Positions 26,460 through 39,235 of a stretch of 64,000 nt of DNA are shown in pieces. Each line of letters starts with the position of its first letter. The first letter of the stretch is position 1. The stretch comes from Taenia hydatigena (Eukaryota; Platyhelminthes; Cestoda; Cyclophyllidea; Taeniidae), in contig JADWOT020000007.1 in the NCBI GenBank assembly GCA_036345935.2, positions 10,860,270 to 10,924,269 of the forward strand, written 5' to 3'. The notes below the pieces were generated by a model. That model did no database searches. It was not told the DNA's origin and was given only the letters and a program-made list of their open reading frames with translations. A program made the translations under genes and the position numbers.

Positions 26460-27134
26460 TCAGTTCGATCTGAGTGGCCAATGCATCGAGTACAAGTAGT
26501 CATATCAGTCTAATTCTAGTTTTTTATCAGCCACGTAGTCACATCACTTCAGCATCCCATTTCGCACATATTTGACATCTTTCAGCTGACCTCTTTGGGC
26601 ATTGTCAAATTTAGTTAGCGCATCTCAAAACCCTTGGGCCGCTTAAATGGCATCAAAATGAGAGATTAAGACGGGTCGTGGGGACAAGTATGTTTATTAT
26701 ACAACTAAGTTATCTGATTTATTAGTCCAAAAAATTGTCCGAGCGAATGAGCTAACTACAAGACTCGCACTAAGACGCTGTTTGATTTCAGATTAACTAC
26801 GAAATCGCAGATTCTGGCTTGCAACATCCATTTAAAGCGAAGCCTCCAAATTACAAGGTTAGCTTACTCGGTTTTCCTTTAAACGCATCAAGGCGCAGAC
26901 ATAGCACCCAGCTTAGCGTTTAGCTGGCAAACACAAAACGCACTAAAAGTAGCCCCCAGCACTATTCATGTTCACTCTCTAGCTCTCAGTAACGCAAGTT
27001 TTCTTATTAAATATCGCATAGGATGTTTTGTTGAATCCGGAGTTACCGGAATAATATTCTTTACTGGTTAAAGAACATGCTATAGATCAGTTGCGTGTTC
27101 AAAAATGGTATGTCCTCTACAATAAAGGGCTCAT

Positions 27135-27215
27135 GACAATTAATTTCACTTAGGGATGTGTATACTTTGCAAAGAAAAAACAGAGTAATGGATAAGGGTG
27201 CCTCCGCTGAGTAGG
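27135..27215 (-). repeat. Short repeat R4, copy 1 (left arm)
   Basis: About 80 bases similar to 32168-32250. They share 'acttagg', 'tgtgtatactttgcaa' and 'gtgcctcc' at matching spacing. On the minus strand both end an open frame with a similar short C-terminus (..SxHxPK in one reading). This could be the conserved end of an otherwise diverged element. Confidence 0.45.
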
Positions 27216-30200
27216 CTAAGTAATGGGACATGAATGCCACCAACGAAAATAGAGGTGACGAAATAGTAGGTGCGAGGGAGTATGCCAATTGGGAGACAAA
27301 ATATAAATGAAAATAAAAATCTAACAACCGGCCAAGATGATAGAGTGCAAGGTGTTGCTAAAAGAGATAAAGCAAACCTTACATTTTCAGGCTATGTGCA
27401 CTTCACCAACCGAAATTTGGCTCAAAATTTCATTGCTGGCATTCTCGTAAATAACTGCTTATGGGACAATCCTAGCGTGCTGACTTTAGAAATCAAGAAT
27501 TGGCAGCTTCTATAATGAATGGAAGTAAAAATTTGTGAGAGGCGCCAGATTCCTTTTCGAGCAAATCTATGTCTGCATAATCAGAGCTAGTCTAATCCTT
27601 TCGGCAGCAAAATGTAGCAAGGTTCATTCGAAGCGGCTCGCTGCCTATCATCCCATGCGCAAATAAAATCCATTTCTAAACCATTAAACCACGTACTTAT
27701 ATTATGGGCTACGCTTACATTTGTGATCTTCCCACAAGTTAAACTAAGAAGAAACAATAACACGTGAAAACTGTCATTCAAGGTTGTGAAATGAATATTC
27801 AGCATAAATGCTTATCAACAGCCGGAATATTAATTGCATACCAGGCAGCTAGCAGGTATTTTGGGTCATTGGACATGTTTTGGTTAACGGAATGAAGGGT
27901 TTATTGCTAAATCCTGAAAGTGAGGTGCTTACTTTTCAAGAATTGGATTGAGCAATGACGCTGGGGCTGCTTTGTTGTGTAACTATGCAGACTCTGTAGA
28001 AAATATATGTGAGGTGGGTGCATACCACCCGCACCTCTTGTCTACGGCGTCCAGCATTTCCTTTTGCTCGCATGGTCCGAGTCAACACGCGACTCTTTAC
28101 AGATTGCTTGTGCTAATGAGATGGGACAACTAGACGCCTTGGAGATCCAAAACCCTCTTGCCTTCATAAAACTTTAATCCTTAGAAAGTGTTTGGCAAGA
28201 GAATGCAAGGAAGCTGTCGCACATTAGGGACATGTCAGTACTCTGTGTATCTCTCCGTTGACGTCCATCAGTAGCTCCGCTCAAAATGCTGGTACGCATT
28301 AGATTGTGGCCTGATTCTGATGCAAATGGTGAGAGGCACAGCATCTGCATTACGATGAGTATTTCTTTTCCTTTACTGCTGTGCATAATTGTACTACGGC
28401 TGCTCCCCTCATTAATATGCGGGCAAGCCATCTATTCCTTTAATTGTTTTAGGCTATGCGAGTGCCTGATAATTCCTACTCGCTATTAAATTGCCCCTCT
28501 CTCAGATTATGCATAAAGTGACACACCATCGCCTTATTTTGTCTAGTCTGGTAGTTCCCTTCATGTCCTTTCCAGAATAAATACGGCAGCAACAGCCGCA
28601 TATTTCAAAGTAATTGAATTTTTTAACCAACTCTTTATTTAGACGCATTCTTGTCTTGCTTTTGATGAAGATAATGATTAAGCTCCAACGGACTTGGAAT
28701 GTGCCATAAGCACTAGGGTCGCAGCTATTTGAAAAGAGAAATGTAGCAAGGGCTAGTAATTTAAGATCCACCGGTTACTGATTAATTTCTTTAACAACGA
28801 TGTAGTAGTATAAGGCAGTCTTACACAGTGTCACTATGAGGTTTCGTGGATTAACGATAAGCAGCAAAAGTCTACTCGCATTTTTGGGTCAGTCATCAAT
28901 CCGAGCAACTGCAGAATTTGATGTTCAGGAAATAGAAGCCCGAACCTTGAGGAAATCAGATTATTCAATTAAATGTAGTGGATAGTAGGGCAAAGCCTGC
29001 CCATAAAGCGTCAGCGACGAAATCAAGAAGTTGCTTATTTGATGTGCTTCATCAATTTGAAACGCCTTGTGATGGATTCTACTTTGACAACCTACCCTCG
29101 TTAATGCTAATAGGAATGTGAAAATGTGAGAGCCCTCCTTCCATTTGCACAATGCTCGCGAGCTCCATCGCAGTCAAAACCACGAAGAGTGGACTCAAAC
29201 AAAGGCCAAAAACCACTCAAAAAGGAAAATGATGCACAAAAGAACGTCAAGATAGTTAGGTCGAGGGTGCGACCTATCGGATTACTCTACCATTTAAAGA
29301 TCAGCAGTCGGTCGCTCTTATGCTGCACATGCAAAGCATGCAGTTAAGAGAAAACAAGTGTTGCCGCCGCAAGGAAAGCAACCTCAGCGCTTAATTTTCA
29401 TCGCATTTTTCGCAAATCTGCGTGTTTGAGCCCGAACACCTCGGGTACAACAATAGCGATAGCTGTTGTCTGTTGCAGCAGATGCATGTGTGATGCATCA
29501 CATTCTGTGATTGCCTTTGCGCCTCTGAATGCTGGTGGCATGGGATCCTCAAGCATGTCTCTGCTGATAGCTGCCGCAGTCATACAAAGGTGGCTATACT
29601 TGCTAATTACCTATCCTCTGCGTATTAAGTAAGAAGGTAAAGAATCCATAGCCACATTTATGTAATAACGCAAGCGAAATTTGGGAAGGATGACGACATC
29701 GGTAACACTATCTGAAGACGGTAGATGATGGGATTGGATTAATAAGTGAGAAGTGTGGCAACGAGAAATTAGGCATCAGACAACTTATACTGAGTATTTA
29801 TTCAGTAGCTTCGACATTCCACCTCAAAATGCAAATGCAAAGACTTTTCAGAATATTTCTTGGCCGGCGATTCCTAAATCTCCTATGTTTAAAGACAAAT
29901 GTCAACATTTGGAGGGACGTTTCACTTCTCTGTCGATAAGGCCAAGAGAAGACGCAAAGGACCTTAGGCGCACTTACAGATGTTATTTGAGGCCATCCCA
30001 CGGTATAGCCATCTATCACAACCTCTATCTCATCTGGCTAAATCGTGCACCATATCCTTAAACTCCACGTAGCTGCCAGATCGCGGTACTAGCTGTTATA
30101 CCCATTTAATGGCACCGCGTGCTGAATTGACAACACGACATTTTAGACCACCCTGCGAAGTAAAAGGCTGTGAGTTCACTCAAGCTGTATTCAGCCTTCT

Positions 30201-30565
30201 CGCCTTCCGCTTTCCTGACTTACATGCCTTTGTACAAAGCAGTCTGGAGCATCTTGTTTTCTTCTCCTTAAACACAACCCCTCCTACTCAAACCCATCCA
30301 TTCGACAACCTATAAGATAAGCGTTCACCACCTTTTAAAGCTGTTGTTAAGGCCAAGTAGTAGCACTCCACTTTTGACAATCCATGGCACATTTAGCAGT
30401 AGGATTGGAGTACCAAATAAAGACGGTGCTTTGAAGTGCACTTCACCTCCGTAAATAAGCTGAAACTCAACAAAATTAAAACGCCTACACCTGCTGAGGT
30501 AAAACACGCCGCAGCCATCATTTGATCGTAAAAACGGGCTGCAGTTGTGCAATAAAACACCTCCA

Positions 30566-30751
30566 TCACCGATTCATACATTTGCGCTGCAACATCCTCA
30601 AATTTTTCCCTCTCCAGAGACGAAAAGGGACATCATACTCGGATAGAATACGTACACATGTATTTAACATACCAAAGACCCACTCCATTAAGGTGCAACG
30701 ACGAGGCAAACAGATGGCCCCACCACTGAAATCCTCCATCCAACAAACCAC
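30566..30751 (-). pseudogene. Possible PIF/Harbinger transposase fragment (left arm)
   Basis: The minus-strand frame contains RRCTLMEWVFGMLNTCVRIL at residues 17-36. The spacing E-x2-FG-x-L-x4-R-x-L after paired arginines matches the segment around the last catalytic acid of PIF/Harbinger (DDE_Tnp_4) transposases. The frame is only 62 codons, the first two catalytic acids are not identifiable upstream, and stops surround it. If the match is real, this is a small dead remnant. The mirror copy is at 55492-55677. The resemblance rests on about six conserved positions, so chance is possible. Confidence 0.3.
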
Positions 30752-32167
30752 CGGCGCACTACATATTCGCCTCTATGCTCTCCTCGGCATCAGCTCTGCG
30801 TTCTCAGACCCCTCATCCTCCATGGTGTAAGCAAAATCCCGTATGGGATTGAATAATGTGCTAGTCATCACACGCTTCCATGACCAGTGGAGGGACTACG
30901 AGCCTAAAAGCAAAAGGTCAAACTCCTGCTAACTGCGTGGTGCCACGACAACTATAGTGACAGAATAATTAAGATTTAAAATAGCTAACAGTCCAAAATC
31001 TACTGTCAAATCGCAAGCATGCACGGACAAGCCCAATTACCTCTCTAGAGCAACGGAACTAAACTCAGTACCATTAACTGGCAGATGACCATTGAAACGC
31101 ACAAAAGAATGCTAAAATAGTACAATCTTATGTGGCATAAGCTGCGTAGGTGAGAAGCTGCAGAGGCAAGTAGAGCATGAAGTCGTTGGGCACTTCACTT
31201 TCCGCCCCCAAATTAAGTACACCTGACAGATAAGTCGTCCCACTCACTGCAGCAGTCACACGTGGACGTCATTTAAATGCCTCTGGAAAGTTACTCATGC
31301 GTGGATACGGGCCAATAACTTGCGTCTTAAGCTTCAAATATCGGGCAAGCGATTATCGAATATGGAAGTAAAGTGTACAGAGAATAATGCAAATCAAAGC
31401 ATCATAATATAACCGTCCTTCCAATTTCTTCACACTTATTTGATATCGGCGAAAACAACAAAATCTCAATATCTTAGAGTAAAAAACGAACAAGCAAAAC
31501 TGTTAATCGCAAGAAAATAATATATAATTTGACTTATCTGACATGCGCACTAGGTAACCGGTTCACTCTTTGTTTTTCTTCTGGCGTGGAACTAGCACAG
31601 CGTACTCAGGCGTTCGTAAGTGTGCAAATGGGAAGGAGAGGCTAGTGAATGGGTAAGATGAATGAGAAAACTTGCCTCCCAGGCGTGGTCCCTCGTTTGG
31701 TCCGCCATCATTAGCCATTTAGACATGCAAGAAAAATTGTCTCGCATTACCGGACTATATGAAATTAATTTATTTTCCTAAAGGCATCTCAATTTTGATC
31801 AAAGATTTTTTTCTCAGACGAATCGTGTTGGGCATGCACAGCTTATGAAAAACTCCGGTTGACTAAGTGCGGTTTGAGCTGCCATGACAGCACACCTCAA
31901 CAGCGATTGTAGCCGCAATACATCTTGATCAAGTGGTAGGCATGCATCTCAAATTTCGTTGATTTTGATGAAGACGACTTGTAGTAGAACGAGCAATCAT
32001 CATTTTGAACGCTTTTACGACACACAGCATGAGAATTATGAGAAACAAATTCCAATCTTCAATTTCAACCTAAACATAGAGAGAAAATGGGTATTTCAAT
32101 GTTAGCAGCAAACTAATGTGAAATTTCGGTGATAAAGTCTTCAGCCAATAGCCTTAAACGCAATTGC

Positions 32168-32250
32168 CATCATTAAAATTACTTAGGATTGTGTATACTT
32201 TGCAAGGACAAAACAGCCGTTGTTAAGAGTGCCTCCACCCACGACCGCCT
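32168..32250 (-). repeat. Short repeat R4, copy 2 (left arm)
   Basis: Partner of 27135-27215. It forms the end of a 138-codon minus-strand frame (32179-32595) with no domain I recognise. That frame is preserved in both palindrome arms only because the arms are near-identical. Confidence 0.45.
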
Positions 32251-33109
32251 ATCTAAACGCATGATTTTACCAACTGATCGGACAAGGCTGGCCAGGAAGG
32301 GGCTTTTCAGGTTGCACAATGCAAGTGGATGCTGGTAACTCACGCACTGACCCTGAATATTGGCGCGCTGAATGCTTGCAATTACACAGACGCGGCTGAC
32401 TTTATACCACTGTGTCCTAAAATCCATAAACAACAGGGCCACCACGCCTGTAAAGTCCGAAAAATGAGTGGAAGTAAGTTTCTTGTCACACCATTCAAGG
32501 TGCTCTAGACTAAAAGGCATAATCTCATAAAGAGCATCGCTCGTTCTCGACGAGGTGCGGTGTGACTCAAGGCTACAGAGGCTGCTCAACTCCACCCACT
32601 TGACCGATAAACCTTCGACACGTAAAGTGCTGCACTCTCGATTGGCCCTACATCACGGTGCGAATTCTCTTTGGACATCAGGGAGAGCAAGACAGAATGC
32701 CAGGCCACTTGCTACACGTGCCCACGGTAAAGAAGATGACGTAAATAGCAAGAGGCATGCTTCTAGTACAACGTCTTCTCACAATTTTGTTGTATTCTCA
32801 GAGGGATTCTCATAAGTAGCCACTGCACTCATCATTTCTAGCATTCTTCATTATGATGACATTTGGTCCTAGGCCACCTCGTCGAATACCTAGGTGGAAA
32901 CCTCGGTATATATAAAAATTGGAATGAGCAAGCTTGATTAAAGCAAAGGGCTAGCAGCAGACGGCTGACTAGACAATACTTCGAAATCCTAATTAAGAAA
33001 TTGGGATTTGTGGTCACTCTGCTGTAAATTTATCAAAAATATCACCTGCTGTGGCTATGGAAGTGAGCGCAGGTGAACTCCATATCACTGTCATCTGCTA
33101 ATGGATTAA

Positions 33110-33560
33110 AAAGTCGATGCAAGAAAGCAATGCACCTCTTTTTGGTCTTTCATTGAATGAGCAAAATAACCATGCAGGAGTGTAGTTCAGCAGTATTGAC
33201 GGTTCCCCAGAAAGTGTGACTAAGTTAAATGAACTCCGTGTCGACACATCACCGCACTACCCACTTTCAATTCATTAAACTACTGTTGTGGTGAGAATGC
33301 TTCAATCAGGGATGGCTACCAAGGTAAGATCCAACACCAGACTGAGGGCGAATAATGAATCGCTCTCCTGGCAGATATGTCTCTTCTTTGGTCGCTGTCT
33401 TTCTTCCTTCATTCCTTTAGTCTAAAGCACACTGCCACACAATTTCACTTTGCCATCTCCATCTCAAACAAATGCAAATGCTGTTAGAGCATCAGACTCA
33501 CGAATGCTCCTCTCTGCCTCCCATTACCACTACCGTTCGATATGATGTGCCACTCCATTG
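33110..33560 (+). repeat. Interspersed repeat R3, copy 2 (left arm)
   Basis: Same-orientation partner of 23880-24330, about 9.2 kb away. The mirror lies at 52683-53133. Confidence 0.55.
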
Positions 33561-35698
33561 ACCGACTTTTATGCATCTACCTTCCTTTGCATCGGTCTGA
33601 CAGATACGCGAGCGATTGTCACTGCAACCCGTTAACTACTTCACTCTTCGCTACTTAAGGCCTGTCATCATATTTTAGAAATCAAACGAATGCGTAAATG
33701 CTACCTCGCTTAATCAAATCATTGACAAAATAGCTCATCATCTCAAACTGCTTAAGAATGGCTTATGAGTACTCTAGCGAAATTCAAGAGCTCCACGTTT
33801 ACGAATTGCAAGGTATGCGCAAACTGTGACAATTTCAATATATTCATTTCATTCCACATATGCTGTGCAATGCATCTACATTCAGATGTTCCATCGACCA
33901 AGCATCCAACACATAAATGGACAACATGACGAAAATGCGGCTGAGACAACATGTTGGTGATCTCAAAATACTGATCAAAGGAGTCAATGAAACGAAGCCA
34001 ACCAAATCATAATTTGCCGTGGCTTAAGCAAAGTATGTTGAGTTACGCCTTTCAAAACTCACCCTCATTTTACAGGTACAAACACTTGAAGCTGGACAAA
34101 CTGCGCACATGCACATTGGCACGTAGATACTGGGAACAATAAAGGCAGTTGACGAAATTGTTGGAATGAGTTGGTCACATTCATTGGCTTGTGCCTGTCG
34201 TACACACGGCAGACCCGAGTGTAAACGACCCGGCATTAGTCTTCCCATCCTCGGCATTTACATCCCCAGAACTAATAAAATGATCATATAGAGTCATAAT
34301 TTATTTACACTTTATTGAACACAGTGCAGAAACTAGAGTCCGTTTTCCTCACATCAAAAATTGACGAAAACCACCTTACAAAGTGATTTACGATCACTGA
34401 TCGCCTCATGTCTAATAGGTGCAATGAAGCAGACTTTCCAGACGCTCCCCTTTCAGGCGGTTTACACAACTGGAGAATTTGCATCACCACTACAAGTGTG
34501 AGTTGACTTCAGCCCACGGGTTTCGATGAGGTCTGCTCAACGAGCGAACATAAACGCCTAGTTGGATGGAGCATTTCAAACATGCAGCTGCATAATGGCA
34601 TGCGTTCATCATGGTTAACAAGCTTAGACCAACCGAATTTATTAAATCCTGACGTTAGGTCGTGCTTCTTTCCACGATTGCTATCTAGCATCTACGAGTG
34701 GTTTAGTAGAGCGATTTCACCCATTAGCATTCGCCATCCTTGGGTAGCCTCGTTGGCATGAATGCGTTGGCACGGTCATCACACCGTCCCTTCAAATTTT
34801 ACAAATAATATTGACTGGACTTGGCACATTTTAAGGATCTTGCTATCAATCTTCAACTTTGTCTTCCTTTTATGGGCAAAACGCTTTCTGCGCATTTAGC
34901 GTTTAATTTCTACATTTCTTACATTGCATGCTTAAAACACTGGATTAGATTAGCTACATAATTTTGCCTCTGTTTTCGGAGATTTGATTTCGTTTTCTCA
35001 TGCTTCTGCCCAGCTATCTCCAGCGATCTCTTTATGATAGCACACGCCATTGCTGCGAGGCTAATTATTTTTAAATTCGATGCTAGAAAAGCTTGTTTTG
35101 TAGAGCTTGTTATGGTCGCTTCATGCGTTTTCATCTCAGTGTATGATTTTTCCGCCATTCGGTGGAAGGGCATACATCCCACATAGGTTTTCACAGACAA
35201 GATGCAAGTGAGCAACAGCTCTCCTCATGATGACAATATCCTCTGATAAATCAAATAAAGTCATTACCGTTCCTTCAGCGATAAAAGGCTAGCCATTGAA
35301 AGCGATTTGTCCTTAATCTGCCGATGTTACGGACTTAATCCTGGATTTAAAATAATTCCAACTGCACCATTTAATAAAGGGAAAGCTGTACTTACGATGC
35401 TGAAAAGGGCGTTTCGACCTAATTTTGTCATGACCGCAACCAAAAATCTGTCCTTGGTCAGAAGGTAAGTAGGTCCCAGCTGAGTCCAAATGTTTAGGCC
35501 GCGACGCTGTTATCTGATGGACAGGTCAGTCATGTCACAGTTATGCACCAATCACAAACCGCGATTCCATGATGCATCGTAAAAGTCACAGATAGAAGGA
35601 GGAGCAAGCATTTAATTCGTTTTTTTTCCAAGAGTGCTGGCGTGTCTAGGCGATGAGTACGATGTGAAAGAATCACTAGTGAGGGTGTCTGCAAATGC

Positions 35699-35758
35699 AA
35701 TGGATAGGGAGTTTGACTACGGATCAGAAGACTGTGGATTCGAGTCCTGCCGGAGCCG
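35699..35758 (+). pseudogene. tRNA-Arg(ACG), 5' end deleted (left arm)
   Basis: This retains the D-loop, anticodon arm (loop CTACGGA, anticodon ACG), T-arm and 3' acceptor strand. The first 13 bases, comprising the 5' acceptor strand and the start of the D-stem, are missing. Comparison with the mirror copy at 50446-50518 shows a single 39-base deletion whose right edge lies just before the AATGGATAGG of the D-loop. The gene cannot form an acceptor stem and must be dead in this arm. Confidence 0.85.
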
Positions 35759-36264
35759 TAAATTTCCTTTATCTCTCTCGCTGCATTTAGTAGCACCGTA
35801 CCTGCCAAACAATGGATTGCACCAGGAAGGATGGAGGTGACACCTACTTAGATGCTTGAAGGGAGGGGCAGTAAATTGAGCTAAAATGTGGGAGGTGGAA
35901 TGCCATCATGCCTAATGAGAGGTTATAATTAATGGCATCCATGTCATTAGGACCACGCCTCAACCAATCGATCTGCCTCATCACCACCAATCCTGTACCC
36001 TCATTTCTCCTTCGCTCTCTCACTACCAAATCCTTCCCACTACTTTTCCTTTGTACTCGCTCCCTTATATTCGCATCTTTTATGCTCCTCACCCTTCTTC
36101 TCCTACTCATCTCATTCGCTCCTTTTGCCAACCTCTCTCCTTCGACCGAATGCCATGCTTTGCCGTTATGACACATGGAATGACATAAGCGATAGATGAA
36201 GTGTGACCAGTAGAGTCGCGTATTGCACCAGTGGACATAGAGAAAGTAGGAAACAGGTTTTAGC

Positions 36265-36340
36265 GGTCTCCGTAGCCCAGGGGTCAGAGCACTTGTGAAC
36301 CAGTGGAGTTTTGCCTGCCTCATTGCCTCCAATTCACCAT
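36265..36340 (+). pseudogene. tRNA-Thr(UGU)-like relic (left arm)
   Basis: The 5' part, beginning GGTCTCCGTAGCCCAGGGGT followed by CAGAGCAC, is a good threonine-type acceptor strand plus D-arm. The following TTGTGAACCAG fits the anticodon UGU and 3' anticodon strand, but about five bases of the 5' anticodon strand are missing. The T-arm is not recognisable. Decayed copies occur at 49864-49939 and 43985-44051, all with the same lesion, so it was already dead in the ancestral unit. Confidence 0.5.
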
Positions 36341-39014
36341 GTCCTGATTCCTTAGCAGCTACCCGCTCTGGCATCGTGCGCTCACACCACATCCAGACTG
36401 ATGGATCGAATGCGTGGGTGGATGGGTGGGTAGATTAATTAATGCTATTTCGTTTTGTGCTGAAATTAGGCTCATGAGGAAGCTGCTGTTAGAACCTTTC
36501 AGTTAAAATAAATTCTAGGCTGTACATTTGGGGTTCTAAAACATTCCTAGGCATAACAATCCAGGGATATCAATGAATAGGCTGAGTGGTTTTCAGTGGA
36601 TGCCCGCTAGCAGGGATTCCACGATGCAAAATGCGTAACACCATTCACAAATTTCGTACACTGCTAATTCATTTATGTCTTGCATTCACATTGGCAGACG
36701 CTGATCAGAGCACTCGCATGAATTAATTTTTCATTAATTTAAGGAAGTGATTGAAAATTTAATGTTTGTCCGTTAACATTAGTCTTAGATGAATGGTGAA
36801 ACGAATTATTCCTGTTTGCGTTTTGCACCCATCTTATAACATTTAATAAGTTTGTGGTCTTACGGGCATTCTGTAACTAATGATTGCACCTTAGTGTTCA
36901 TCTAAGGGCTTAACAGTTTCCGAAAGTAGCAACACTGTTGCAATGCTTGCCTGAATCCGCCTTTATGGTGAGAGGTGATCAGCGACCGCGAATAGGTTAG
37001 TGGAGGGAGCATCATCTGCAACTGAGAATGAAGCTAGTCTGAATGAGCTCAGCCTCGATCACTGTTTCCCCTGCCTATGTTATTCTTGGTCTAAGGACCA
37101 AGGCTAACAATGAGAAGCCAATCGTATTACACTGACAGCTGAGATAGTGGATCACTACCAATTACAGGATCCCCACCCAGCCATGGCTCGTCCGAATTAC
37201 ATAGCGTATGGCTAAAAAATACTCAGTACATCAAATTCTGGCATTTGTGCAAATTTGCCTCTACATTGTGGGGTCGATATTCTAAATAGGGTACAAAACC
37301 AGGTCGGTGACACACCCTGACGAAGATTGCGTAATGTGAGTAAAATTGACTTACCCGCAGATGCGCCACAGTAGCCACTTCCGAGGCGTGCGCATGTATG
37401 TGGTGATTGGACCTTGTTGCATGCACCCGAAGGTGAAAACGATAAAGCGGCATAAGATGGAACAAAGTGGAATGAAACTGGAACATTGCATCCCGCAAAA
37501 TAAAAGATATTTTTGAAGTGAACTCTGATGTGCATAAGGCATACTTTTCGCCCGATAAAATCAAGAGCTTTTTATTGGTGACACTATCTGCGAACAATTG
37601 AAGCAACCGCTTGCTTGTCATTCACATCCTTTGGCACGCATGCTGCCCGGGCAGGTGCTTTTCCGAGGCACATGTGTCGCAACGCTTCCCAGTCTACTCA
37701 TTCTTCTTGCATCGAACGCATGCACTCAAGCTACACGAGTGGTTATTGCTGTGTGATCGATACATAGCATGCCCGTAGGAAAGCATGCGATTTCTGGCGA
37801 CACTCAATTGTTCAAGTTATTATGCATGAGATGAGTAATTCTTTAGCATTATGTCTGCGTGATAAGTTGCCGTGAATTGCACACTTCTTTGCCCTTGTTC
37901 TGTTCTTACTAGCAAGAGTAACACATCTGAGAAGATATACTGACCACTATAGCCACAGGGAACACGTGATTGAATTTCGAGGTAGCGCGTAAAATGACTT
38001 GTAACCTAGTGACATAGTCAGAATTAGTCCACGCAGACTTAATAAATTTCCTCTTTTCGTCGACTTCTAGTTGTGTTCAAGTTTTAAATCGCACGACCTA
38101 AAATTTGCCTCACTTTGCAACCGATGGTAGGCGACTCCAAAATAAACTTATCGGAATGATTTGCCTTTTGGAAGCTGCATGCAATTATTTCACACGGCAA
38201 TGCTTTACCCACTCTTGGATGATTTGATCGATGCACATTCGACAAATCTATCTGCCAATGGCCATTTGAGGAACGGTTGCGTCAGACCATGTGATTGCTT
38301 ATTAGGAGTGAACAGACAATGGTATGGATGCCATTGCTCTAGTGAGTTTTACTGTGCATAAAGGCTTCTAAGGTCGCATTTTATTTCATTGCGTTTGCAA
38401 TGGGTAGGCAACGGTAAATCAGGTAATTATGGTGACCAGGTGACTTTGCAGCAATGCGTTGACGTCTCCACAGTGCCAAATATTTAAGCCTTTGCATCTT
38501 CGACAGACATCAACTCCACGCTTGCTTACTCCAATAATGGCTGGCGTGAAATGGCTTACAACGTAAAATCACTGGTGCATTACCTGGAATGGCTTCAGAG
38601 GTGTGCAGCCACCTTAGCGCCTCCAAACTGGTTAATCTTCACACGGCCAAATGACTGTGGAGGTGGATTCTTTCCAGGTGTCAATTTCCACTCTTAGATG
38701 TCAGCACATTCAAATAAATTGCGCTTCACAAATGTCTCTGCCAGTTACTTGTCCCACAACCCCTACCAAGTTCCATGCAATACGATTTTGAAGCTCTTCG
38801 ACATAATGAGGGGCAGTTGGATTTCAATCAATGCTTTCTAACCGCATTTGAGTCCGAGCAACTCTAAAAAATCATAATATTTGGCCTCTTTTAGCTCTTT
38901 ATCAACACATGATGTCGAAAAAGGAAGGTATGTTTCAATGTATAGCTCCAAATGCTGCATTCGCCAATCAGTCTCCAGCAAATAAGAAACAATCCTATCG
39001 TAGCCTGCTTGCGC

Positions 39015-39235
39015 AAAGAAGTGGGGTTACACTAAAAATGTGTGGGCTGCATTATCAATCACATCAAGCTTCTGAGGAAATTGCTGCACGCGTTGCGATT
39101 TTGACTGAATTGTCCATCCACGCGTAAAGAAGTGTTGTTAAACTAAAAATATATGGGCTACATTATCAATTGCATCAGGCTCCTAAAGAAATGCTGCACA
39201 CATTGCGACTTTGACTGCGTTATTTATCTAGTGAG
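39015..39235 (+). repeat. Two-copy tandem repeat, 111-base period (left arm)
   Basis: Units 39015-39125 and 39126-39235 both begin 'aaagaagtg' and share 'actaaaaat.t.tgggct.c', 'attatcaat' and 'gctgcac.c.ttgcga.tttgactg' at matching positions. Identity is about 80 percent. The mirror lies at 46969-47189. Confidence 0.75.

Larger units (their letters stand above)
35699..38085 (+). repeat. tRNA-headed duplicon unit A (left arm)
   Basis: This is a segment of about 2.4 kb that starts in a truncated tRNA-Arg. It runs through a pyrimidine-rich stretch of about 300 bases, a tRNA-Thr relic at 36265-36340, and a longer anonymous part containing landmarks near 37.2-37.7 kb. It is near-identical in reverse to 48119-50518 and about 85-90 percent similar in reverse to the loop copy 42342-44629. 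Near 35.9 kb, on the opposite strand, lies another degenerate tRNA-like stretch with a GATAA-type anticodon loop, best preserved in the copies at 44.35 and 44.8 kb. No protein-coding content is recognised. Confidence 0.8.

Noticed and set aside
29798..30061. Minus-strand IDGYTVG-like segment that might be the first catalytic motif of a Harbinger transposase
   Set aside because: In the minus-strand reading it lies downstream of the E-FG-L-R motif at 30566-30751, which is the wrong order for that family, and the surrounding residues do not fit.
32179..32595. 138-codon minus-strand frame as a gene
   Set aside because: No domain is recognised. Only its last 80 bases resemble another locus (27135-27215), which points to a repeat rather than a gene.
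35844..36392. 182-codon minus-strand frame (mirror 49812-50360), the longest in the window
   Set aside because: It lies over the tRNA-Thr relic and a strand-biased purine-rich body, overlaps another frame on the opposite strand, shows no domain, and its arm-to-arm substitutions change amino acids freely.
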